From: Linum tenue
Taxonomy: Eukaryota; Streptophyta; Magnoliopsida; Malpighiales; Linaceae
Direction: 5' to 3'
Assembly (NCBI GenBank): GCA_946122785.1
Contig: CAMGYJ010000003.1
Span: forward strand, 7,662,032 to 7,726,031
DNA: 64,000 bases
The stretch's first letter is position 1. The number at the start of each line of letters is the position of its first letter. Shown here in pieces: positions 55,851 to 64,000 of this stretch. The notes under the pieces are model-generated. The model was not told the DNA's origin. It saw only the letters and a list, made by a program, of their open reading frames with translations, and did no database searches. A program made the translations under genes and the position numbers.

Positions 55851-57947
55851 TCAATAGTAAGGCGGTGGTGGAGGGGATGAGTATGGGATTCCTACTACTG
55901 GCGGCAATGGCCCCATGTATTCTGGCGGTGGAGGAGGCGGGCTCTTGTATAATTTTGGCGGCGGAGGGGAAGTGTGATGAATTGGCGGTGGTGGGGATGA
56001 GTAGAAGACTGGCGGATGTGGGGATGGAGACAGTGGTGGTTTGTACGGTGGTATTGCTGGTGGTGGATTTTCCACACATGGCGGTGGAGGTGGAGGTGGG
56101 GGTGGGGGTTCTATACATGGCGGCGGGGGAGGAGGGGGAGATGGGGGAGGTGGTGGGGGAAGGTATACCGGCGGCGGGGGAGGTGGAGGGGATAGGTAGG
56201 GGTAAACAGGAGGCGGCGGAGATGGTGGAGGAGGGGAATTTGGTGGTGGTGGGCTGCTGTAGTAAGGGTTTGGCGGTGGCGGTGGGGAGAAGAGTGGAGG
56301 CGGCGGTGGTGGTGAATTTGGTGGTGGAGGTGGTGGGGGACGGGTACATGGAGGTGTCGGTGATGGGGATGGTGGTGCCGGCGATGGTGGCGGAGGGGAT
56401 GGAGATGGTGGCGGCGGAGACGGTGGTGGAGGTGAAGGAGGAGGAGGTGGTGGAGAGTAAACCGGTGGTGGCGGCGACGGCGGTGGTGGTGATGGAGGAG
56501 GAGGCGGTGGAAAGTAAACAGGTGGTGGCGGTGACGGCGGTGGTGGTGATGGAGGAGGAGGCGGTGGAGAGTAAACCGGTGGTGGCGGCGACGGTGATGG
56601 AGGTGGAGGAGAGTAGACTGGTGGTGGTGGAGGCAAGTAGACTGATGGAGTTGGTGGCGGCGGAGAGTAAGCCGGAGGTGGAGGTGAATACACAGGCTGC
56701 GGCGACGGAGGCGTCAGAGGAGGAACAAAAGGAGCACATCTAAAAGCACTACACCTCACCGGCTTCGACAAAACCGCCCGGCATTGCCCAGCCGCCCTCT
56801 GCGCAGGCCGATTCGGCAGACAATTCCTCCTGTCATCAAACGCCGGCAAGGCCAAACACTGCGGCGGCTCTCCGGTGAAGAAGTTATCCGAGTAAGTGAA
56901 ATTCTGCAACCTCGGCAGCTGACAAATCGCCCCCGGAATCGGCCCGGACAACAAATTGTGCGCCACATTCAGCTGCTCCAAGCTCACCATCCCTCCAATC
57001 GTGTCCGGCAACGGACCCATCAGCTGATTAAAGCTCACATCAAACACCGTCGCATTCCTCAGCCGCCCGATCTCCGGCGGCAAGCAGGACCGGAACCCAT
57101 TGTTCATCATGATGATCTCTTCCAAATTCGTCATGTTCCCCAAGCTCGCCGGAACGCAGCCGTGGAAATTGTTGTTCGCCAGCACGATGACGGAAACAGG
57201 GGAGTTCCCAAAATTGTCCGGCAGCTCGAAGCGGAATCGATTGTGGTTGATGAAAATCGCATCCAGATCCTTATCGAAGAGCTCTTTGGGGACGGTGCCT
57301 TCGAATTCGTTGAATCGGAGATCCAAGAACTTCAATTTGGGCATCTGCAGAGTGACATTGGGGAAAGGGCCGGCGAATCTGTTGTTGCTGAGATCCAGCT
57401 CGTAGAGCCGCTTCCAGATCTTGAAAGTCCGAGGCACCATACCGCAGAACCGATTCGAATTGATGTGGAAAATCGCTAGATCTCGCAGCAACCCGAGCTC
57501 CTCCGGCAGGTAACCGGCGATATCGGCGTGGTTGAGGTCAACGCCGGCGACGGTACGGATGGTCTTGTTGTCCGGCGCCGGAGCGCAGAACACACCCTCG
57601 TATGTACAAACATCTGGGCCGGTCCAATTTCCGGTGACATTGAACGGGTCGGAGATAATCGCCTGCTTCCAGGCCTGCAATGCTATGTAAGCATCGCGGA
57701 GCCTGGAGTTCTCGAAGACGAAGCCGGGCGGGATGGTGATGTTCTCCCCGCGGTCGCCGGCCGCGTCCTTGTAGTAGAGGAGCTGCCGCCGGCGGAGGTA
57801 GGAAACCTCGGCATGTGTGAGGGTTCCGCGGCTGGAAATGGCCGGTGGGATCTCTGATGCTACTTCATCGGAAAGGGAAAGGGAAGGAAGGAGGGAAAGG
57901 GTAATCACAAGGAGGAGGAAGAAGAAATTGGTATTCCTCTTCTTCAT
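55851..57947 (-). CDS. Leucine-rich repeat extensin (LRX) cell-wall protein
   Basis: An intact, intronless 698-residue protein. Residues 1-26 are a signal peptide (MKKRNTNFFFLLLVITLSLL). An N-terminal region (to about 120) has NITIPPGF and WKQAIISDPFNVTGNWTGPD-like motifs and N-glycosylation sites. About ten leucine-rich repeats span roughly 130-350 (for example LYELDLSNNRFAGPFP, LKFLDLRFNEFEGTVP). A Cys-rich hinge follows (QCRAVLSKPVRCSAFRCAPF). The last ~290 residues are extensin repeats (SPPPP, PPPVYSPPPP) ending SSPPPPPYY. LRX proteins anchor in the wall through the extensin part and bind RALF peptides through the LRR part, linking wall state to FERONIA-type signalling. The hinge and Tyr-rich extensin are like the vegetative LRX3/4/5 type, but the subtype is inferred. 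The antisense frame on the plus strand is a shadow of the repeats. Confidence 0.96.
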   Translation of the reverse strand: MKKRNTNFFFLLLVITLSLLPSLSLSDEVASEIPPAISSRGTLTHAEVSYLRRRQLLYYKDAAGDRGENITIPPGFVFENSRLRDAYIALQAWKQAIISDPFNVTGNWTGPDVCTYEGVFCAPAPDNKTIRTVAGVDLNHADIAGYLPEELGLLRDLAIFHINSNRFCGMVPRTFKIWKRLYELDLSNNRFAGPFPNVTLQMPKLKFLDLRFNEFEGTVPKELFDKDLDAIFINHNRFRFELPDNFGNSPVSVIVLANNNFHGCVPASLGNMTNLEEIIMMNNGFRSCLPPEIGRLRNATVFDVSFNQLMGPLPDTIGGMVSLEQLNVAHNLLSGPIPGAICQLPRLQNFTYSDNFFTGEPPQCLALPAFDDRRNCLPNRPAQRAAGQCRAVLSKPVRCSAFRCAPFVPPLTPPSPQPVYSPPPPAYSPPPPTPSVYLPPPPPVYSPPPPSPSPPPPVYSPPPPPPSPPPPSPPPPVYFPPPPPPSPPPPSPPPPVYSPPPPPPSPPPPSPPPPSPSPPPPSPAPPSPSPTPPCTRPPPPPPPNSPPPPPPLFSPPPPPNPYYSSPPPPNSPPPPSPPPPVYPYLSPPPPPPPVYLPPPPPPSPPPPPPPCIEPPPPPPPPPPCVENPPPAIPPYKPPLSPSPHPPVFYSSPPPPIHHTSPPPPKLYKSPPPPPPEYMGPLPPVVGIPYSSPPPPPYY

Positions 57948-57950
57948 ATC

Positions 57951-57965
57951 TCACATGAGCCACAT
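57951..57965 (-). promoter_or_regulatory. Minimal upstream frames in the LRX leader (MWLM-stop and AUG-UGA)
   Basis: The leader ends ATG TGG CTC ATG TGA GAT ATG: a four-codon uORF whose last codon is itself an AUG followed at once by UGA. The stop lies three bases before the LRX start codon. Start-stop elements are known to stall ribosomes in some plant mRNAs (AUG-UAA in a boron transporter gene). An effect here is inference. Confidence 0.6.
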
Positions 57966-58400
57966 CTACTGCAACTGTAGCTACTAATGAGTATGTTTAC
58001 TTCCCACCACTGCCACAGAGGGGATTTCAAGTTCAGATGGCTCTTTCTCTGTTTTCCTCTCAAACAGGAGCCAAAGCTTGAATCTTTGGCCTGTTTGGAG
58101 AAATGGGTTGGGTGGAGAAATGGGGTTTGGCTTCTGGGTAGTGGGGATTTTTCGAGATCTGAGAATGGGGAGGAGATGATGGAGAAGAATGGAGAAGAAG
58201 GAGGAGGAGGAGGGGGAAATGTGGGGTTTTTTGGGGGGTTGAGGAGAGAGAAAAGGGAGATAAGGGTTTTAATGGAACTCTAGGGATTATGGAGATGTGT
58301 GAAAGAAAAGTGATGAGGCTACGAAGAAGAAGAAGGGAATGGAGAATGGGAGAGGAGGGAAGGGGGGAAGGAAATAATGCAAATAACAAAGGACAACTAT
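57966..58400 (-). promoter_or_regulatory. CT-rich 5' leader and proximal promoter of the LRX gene
   Basis: On the minus strand a long pyrimidine-rich tract (TTCTTCTTC, CTCCTCCTCC, TTTCTCTCTCC) leads to the start codon, as in many plant leaders. No convincing TATA box was picked out. Confidence 0.45.
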
Positions 58401-60595
58401 ATCACAGCTCAAAGCCCACCAGATTCTATACCTCATCCCTTTCATTGTGAGGCCTTGCTATTTTCTATTATTAATATTTTTGCTAAATTTTGGTGCATTT
58501 AATAGTTTGCATTCATATTAGCAAATAGTAAAGTTGTCAACCTAGTTTATGCTAAAATTAAAAAATATATTCTCCTTTGTTTGCTCTTCTTCTTCGAGAA
58601 TGGCTTCTTTTATTATGGGCCTTTTAATTTGAAAACCCAAGAGGAAGGAAGCTTAGTAATAATAATCACCCATCAAAAGTTAATTGTTTCTTTCCCTTCT
58701 AAAAATGTTGAGTTAATTTTTTTTTATTTTTCTAGTTTTGGGGTATTTAGATTATGGAACCAAAATGGGAAGAAAACAAAAGTCAGGTGGAAACAAGGGG
58801 AAGGAGGTTGGGTTAGGGTGCCGGATTATGGCGCCATTTGACCATTGGGATTTGCTTTATCTTTAGTTCTAACTTTTACTTTAGGTAAAAACCAGAAGAT
58901 GGGTTCAAAGTTTGAACGGCTGATCCAGCTCGGTTCCACACCAAATTGAACATTAAAATCAATTTAAGGTAGCTCTACGAGAACAAAAAAATCTTACTTT
59001 GTCTAAGGTTAACCCCAAGTGTAATCTAAGAATCAAAAGCAAGCCAAGACATAGACATCGATTAGTTCTATGAAAAAATATTAAAATAGTTTACGAAGAG
59101 TTTCAAGCGAGTCATTTTGTACACAATGACTTAATTAATTGATTCGGAGCATAATACCATATTTAACAACGATGAGTCATTTCTTTCCATTGGATATTTG
59201 AAAACAATTGAGCAAGGAGGGAAATTCTTCAAAAATGACTCATTTCTTCTTATTTTTTTCATAATTTAATCAATTCGACCAATCACTTAAAACCCATTTG
59301 TAAAAAAGCTCATGTAAACGATCCCATAAAACAATCAACATGGTTAAGTTTGAACCCCCAACGAGTCAGCCTGATAATAAAGTGAGAACAGTAGCATTCT
59401 TGACCCCTGAATTTGAATCTTCGACTAACAATCGTCCAAAAAATTATTTTTCAGTTCTTCCTAATGGTGGTGTTTTGTCCAAGTTTGAATCATAAACTTC
59501 ATTCGTCACAATTTTGAAAATATTTATCACGTGAAGCCCACCTTTAAACTAGTGAATTGCATGATCTAAACATTCAATATATCTCCGGATACATATAAAA
59601 AATGAACAAATAACCCAATTTGACAATTCAAATTAGATTGCATACCCTCTGATTGGGACAATAACGAATCAAGAATCATCGAACACCTAAATCGAACCTG
59701 TTAAGCATAACATCTAGATAGGGTCTCGAAAACCATGAAATGTCGAAAACACAATTGGATCTAGAGTTTCTATCCATACTGTACTTGAACATACATCTAT
59801 TTTTTTTTTTCTTTCAAACTTCATAATTGCTTGTTAAGCCAAAATAGCGACTTAAAAATCGACAATTGGGTATCACGAGATGGATGTGAAAAGGAAAATT
59901 CACGGGGAGGATTTGCCAAAAAATGGGGTGGTGGATGGATGCTGCTGCAAATGCTGGGGACCCTTCAGAAAAAGGCTGATTTTTCCAGAATTACGAATAT
60001 TGTTTTGGTTTCTTTCTTTCTCTCTTTTCTTCTTGGTGTCTTCGCCTAATTTTCATAGCCAATGCTGCAAGAGGACGGCCAAGTTAACAAGTGGGAACAA
60101 TTTGAGAATCGATTTAATTTGGGCTGGTTTATGTTACATTATTCAAGGCTACAAATCCAAAAAATTTGTGTATTATCGTGAAGTTTGTCAAATCGTTTTA
60201 TAAAGTGACGTAGGTTTGGTAAGTGGTATGGTTAAATTGGTGATACAATAAGTTTATATAAATTCATGTCGATCTTAGCAAAAACATGCAAGGAAGTGGG
60301 ATATTATTAACACTAAATGAATTTATATATAAAACATATATTTGTAAAAATCAATTACCGAAAAAATCTATTTAAAATATAAATTCATATATAAATAAAA
60401 TACAACATTCCAAACAAAATGAAAAATTATATTTAATGCTGACTTCCAAAATTTATAATTTAATTCAAATAATAACATGAAAATCTAAAGTCTAAACATT
60501 CACACTTAAATCCAACAAATAACAACTTTAACTTTCAAATTTAAGAAACAAATAAAAAATTATTATTTTTTGTTAAATAAATTCACCACAATGTC
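58401..60595. other. Upstream intergenic DNA of LRX
   Basis: AT-rich, with no gene recognised. The frames at 58581-58841 and 59831-60203 show no domain. Confidence 0.45.
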
Positions 60596-60794
60596 TGTTG
60601 GGAAATCAAAATACCGTGAAAACTCTTGTGTATTATTACTGAAACCGCATAGAGTTTATATAGAGTACAGAGACTGACTTCTATAATAACGCTAATACTA
60701 ATACGACTCTGATAAAGAATATAACCCTGACCAATTACATAACAGTACTCGTAGTATAACATAATACTACTCGTATTACACATACTCCAATACA
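60596..60794 (-). mobile_element. LTR of a Copia-like retrotransposon, 199 bp
   Basis: On the minus strand it starts TGTATTGGAGTATGTG, preceded by a purine tract (TTTGGGGAG). It has a TATA box (CTCTATATAAACTCTATG) and ends TTTTGATTTCCCAACA. This fits a short Copia LTR with U3, R and U5. The TSD was not identified. Confidence 0.65.
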
Positions 60795-61781
60795 CTCCCC
60801 AAATTGATGGTAATTACTTACCAACAATTTGAAAACCGAAACAAACGACACAAACTACTACGAACAATGTGACCGAAAAAAAAACAATGAAAAACATAAC
60901 TGCTCCGCCAAATATGTTGATGTCGATGAAGACCATGTCCAATGCCTCGTGACACGTCGATGGTGATAAGCTAGAGATAACAAAAGGTCTTGTCAAAGTC
61001 GTCTAGTTCGTCGAACTAACAGAACCACATGCTCCGAACGATCAGGATGCTCAGAATAGCATCATCTAAACAGAAACAAAACCACGTGCTCCGTACATCA
61101 ACATGGCAATTAGGATGCTCCGAATAGCATCATCGAAACATAAACGAAACCAACTCCAAACAACATTTATCAAATTGAGATATTCCGAACAATATCTCAA
61201 ACTAAGGTGTTCCGAACAACACCTCCATGACCGAAACAAAGCAACCACAGGGACGAAACCCATGGTTGTACCAAACCGAGACGAACTTGAACGATTCCAA
61301 CGGAAAACCTTTTGCAATCTACCATAGCCCATCAATCCAGAAGTGCAAAGAGCTAAATTTGTATCACGTTGATGAAGAGATATCAAAAATTCCAATAGCG
61401 TTCATTGATTCATTCACAAGGCGGTATCAATTTTGGGTCGGTACCTAATAGACTGGAGCTGATAAGTGGGCATGGGAACATGGCGTGTAGACCTGACGAA
61501 GCGAAGCGGGAGACACGACGAAGACATGACGACGACCAAAACTTGATGACCACTGGGAATTGTTATTCTTGCCAACCAACAGAGTTGATTAGCAGCGACG
61601 AACTTGGACAAATAAACCACGGAACTTATGGAATGGAGGAACAATAACAAGGAAAAGAGATTGGATCAACATTCAACAGCATGAACAATGATCAGTTTCC
61701 GGGCGATTGTGCACTCATGGTGGGCGGCGGGTAAGAAGGAAGTTTTTTGGGTTTTTTTTATTAGGTTTTTGAATTAGGCTC
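60795..61781 (-). mobile_element. Retrotransposon internal remnant
   Basis: Lies between a purine tract next to the LTR and a TGATATCAGAGCC primer-binding-like site at about 61781-61793. Frames (61066-61395, 61414-61650) have no recognisable gag or pol domain. It is probably an internally deleted element. CTCCGAACAAYA-like and TTCCGAAYAGCATCAT repeats occur near 61040-61210. Confidence 0.4.
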
Positions 61782-62000
61782 TGATATCATGTTGTAAACC
61801 ACTTGATCTCAATAACTCGAGTATGGTGCTTAACCACTTCCTTATCGCCCCCTCAAACGAAATCTGACTCATGGGCTTGAAGATTATGCTGGATTTTATA
61901 CAGGCCCGTGTATGGTGCTTAACCACTTCCTTAACGCCCCCTCAAACGAAATCCGACTCATGGGCTTGAAGTTTGCACAGGCCCAGCCCTACCATATGCT
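61782..62000 (-). mobile_element. TRIM-like LTR/PBS fragment with an 89-bp tandem duplication
   Basis: GTGGTTTACAACA followed by TGATATCAGAGCC on the minus strand is an LTR end plus Met-tRNA primer site. It is close to the TRIM at 46.7 kb (CTCGAGTTRTTGAGATCAA shared). The unit GTATGGTGCTTAACCACTTC occurs twice, at 61821 and 61910. Confidence 0.6.
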
Positions 62001-62330
62001 TGTTATCATTTTGTTTAAAATTCGAAAATAGATCATACCGGAGATATTCTAGCTGATTTTGTAACCGATATTTGATCGAACTCGATTGTACCGGCCAACA
62101 TACCCTATTTATCACCTCCTGAGGTGATATTCGTATCAATGATCCTACGACAGAATTTCACAGGTTTTACATAATTGGATTTTGTACCATATCATTTTTC
62201 ATGTACGGTAATTTTATACAAAAACAAATTTAATTTATTTGTTAAAAAAGGGTTTTTGTGTCCAGTTTAGTGTGGTGTGGCTGAACTTTAACCGTATTAA
62301 CCATCTGAAGAAGCGCCGGTGGTGGACACG

Positions 62331-63068
62331 CAGGGGCGGATCTACACATAGGCTCGAGGGGCCCCGGCCCCCCAGAATTTCAGAACTTACGTATAAACTA
62401 TATCGCTATTTGAAAATTTCGTATAAACTGATAAGTTATAAAATGGTTTACTGTACATTATTGTAAAACGAAAGTAAATTAGCCCAGTGGCTGGAATCCT
62501 TCTATCCCATCCATCAGATTATGTGTTCGAAACTCAGAGGGAGCATATTTTAATTTCAGTTTTAATCTCACATTAACTTTTATCTTATGAATTCTCAATT
62601 CTGTAATTTCAATATGGTTTCTTAATCCTTTTATTGATAAAACTCAAATTGATGCTTTGATAATATTAAAAATTTATTTTGATTATTGTTTTTGCTTAAT
62701 TTTATTGTCTCTTCACAGCAACAAAATAAATCCCCCTTCGGAACGTCAAATTATGTCTTCGTCTCTAACTCAAAGATGAAATGCATTTTATGCACTTTCA
62801 ACTCCAACTGGTAAATCAATACTAATTTTAGAAGCACATAAATTAATGGAGTCATAAACAAAACTTATGGATACGACATATTCACCTTTTTGAGTTTGTC
62901 TACACAAAATAAGTTGTAGTATTGATCTTATTTTGAATAACTCTATTCATCTAAAATTCTAGTTATAATAATATTAAAATATTTTTTCCTTAATTTTTAT
63001 CGTATTTTCGAAATAGTAGAATAAAAAAAATCCAGTCCCCCGAACTTCGAATTCTAGCTCCGCCCCTG
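62331..63068. mobile_element. hAT-type element, 738 bp
   Basis: Ends CAGGGGCGGATCTACAC and, inverted, CAGGGGCGGAGCTAGAATTC, with GGCCCC-rich subterminal DNA. Perfect 8-bp TSD TGGACACG (62323-62330, 63069-63076). CAGGGGCGGAKCTA is a widespread hAT end in dicots. Inside is a GTGTTCGAAACTC stretch like a pol III B-box, perhaps a SINE trace. No transposase. Confidence 0.92.
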
Positions 63069-63124
63069 TGGACACGATAATGGGAATGGCGACGGTGGGA
63101 TTGCCGTCGACCAGTCGAGGTGGT

Positions 63125-64000
63125 GGAGAGGGGAATGGATCAGGTCAGTAACCTTATGGTGAGTAACTATGAGTAACCTGCCCACATCAGCATGACATCA
63201 GCATCCTCTCTCTCCTGGAAAACCTTTAATTTTCTCCTCCTTAATCTTTGATGGATGATTTCTCACTTGATCTAAGTCAAAATTTAATTTTTTTTGCACA
63301 GTTAGATCAGATTAATTGTGCTCTTCAAAATGATATCCACTTTTATATATTTTTCGAACAAAAAAAAATGAGCCATTTTTTACCAGTCTATACCATATGG
63401 TATTGACTGGTATTGAAATAAGAGCATACCTATGGTTTGAAAAGCGTACCATGGTGGTATGACACAAACCAAAACTGTAGGATGGTTGAATAAATGATAG
63501 TAGAAGTATATTAATTGTCATTTATGACTTTTAACATTGTATACCATAAGATACCATAAGATACCACCCCGTACCAAGGTGGTATTGTATGATATTGTGT
63601 GGTATTTTTTGGTCTTGTAATTTGTTCACCCAGAAATTTGTAGATCCAATAGATAATGATGAACTCGTCCCTGCTGTGCAAACGTTTTAAAAAACCAATT
63701 AAAAACGAAGAAGATACCATATGGTATGCAGTTGGTATCGAGAGGCCAGAAATTTTTTTCCCCAAAAAATATTGAAAATTGATCTCATTTTGTAGAGCAC
63801 AACCAAAACTGTAGGATGGTTGAATACATGATAGTAGAAGTATATTAATTGTCATTTACGACTTTTAACATTGTATACCATAAGATACCATAAGATACCA
63901 CCCCGTACCATGGGGGTATTGTATGGTATTGTGTGGTATTTTTTGGTCTTGTAATTTGTTCACCTAGAAATTTGTAGATCCAATAGATCATGATGAACTC
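63125..64000. repeat. Second copy of the 25.9-kb repeat family, with a 334-bp tandem duplication
   Basis: Shares TGTGCTCTTCAAAATGATAT and ACCATATGGTAT motifs with 25.9-29.5 kb. GGATGGTTGAATAMATGATA starts twice, at 63480 and 63814. The second unit runs off the window end. It is dense in TACCA/TGGTA motifs (ATACCATAAGATACCA, CACCCCGTACCA). Short minus frames (63312-63521, 63511-63855) are repeat-driven. Confidence 0.75.

Noticed and set aside
55865..56743. 292-codon plus-strand frame and 304-codon alternative minus frame over the LRX gene
   Set aside because: Both are shadows of the CCA/CCG-rich extensin repeats and show only low-complexity residues.
60596..61990. One complete retrotransposon between the LTR at 60.6 kb and the PBS at 61.78 kb
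   Set aside because: The two putative LTR ends do not match (CCCAACA versus TTTACAACA contexts), so they belong to different elements or a rearranged one.

Overview
The window is nuclear DNA from a flowering plant, almost certainly a eudicot. The evidence is a plant-type tRNA-Pro(UGG), an intact leucine-rich-repeat extensin gene with long SPPPP/PPPVYSPPPP repeats, a captured piece of a plant TRAP-beta gene, and plant transposon families (Mutator-like, hAT, CACTA, Tourist, TRIM, L1-type LINE, LTR retrotransposons). Nothing here identifies the species. Host genes are few: the tRNA at 3.8 kb and the LRX cell-wall gene at 55.9-57.9 kb (minus) are the only two that look intact. Most of the rest is nested mobile DNA, and many insertions can be delimited to the base from their target-site duplications (TSDs).

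Layout. 1-1.46 kb: tail of an LTR retrotransposon with two opposing promoters. 3.6-13.1 kb: MITEs, the tRNA, a truncated hAT transposase, a GC-rich inverted repeat and a GRF zinc-finger pseudogene. 13.6-23.6 kb (minus): an old MuDR-type transposase gene cut up by a hAT element, a 2.1-kb solo LTR and further insertions. Taking these out restores continuous transposase reading across two of the sites. 24.6-25.9 kb: a small Pack-MULE carrying an F-box fragment. 25.9-29.5 kb: a tandem repeat family split by a hAT-like element, which itself holds a solo LTR.

29.544-40.221 kb is the most remarkable part: a 10.7-kb Mutator-like element with roughly 80-90-bp terminal inverted repeats and a 9-bp TSD. 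It has three genes, all on the minus strand: a coiled-coil plant transposon protein, a FAR1/MULE/SWIM/CCHC transposase broken by two stops and two frameshifts, and a Ulp1-type protease. Its noncoding DNA is filled with about 100 copies of the palindrome GGTCGACC, usually in pairs 20-22 bp centre to centre (two DNA turns). The motif is almost absent from the exons and rare elsewhere in the window. The best known parallel is the motif clusters of Arabidopsis VANDAL elements, which are bound by an element-encoded anti-silencing protein. This motif and spacing are the best candidate for an undescribed system.

42.24-46.66 kb: a Pack-MULE with two exon pieces of TRAP-beta, later hit by a hAT and a CACTA element. 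46.7-51.2 kb: a complete 291-bp TRIM, hAT elements and a Tourist MITE. 51.84-53.33 kb: a young 5'-truncated LINE. 55.85-57.95 kb: LRX gene with a minimal AUG-UGA upstream frame. 60.6-64 kb: LTR-retrotransposon and TRIM-like pieces, another hAT with a perfect TSD, and a second copy of the 25.9-kb repeat family. All reading was by eye: motif counts are hand counts, and exon limits away from clear GT/AG sites are approximate.
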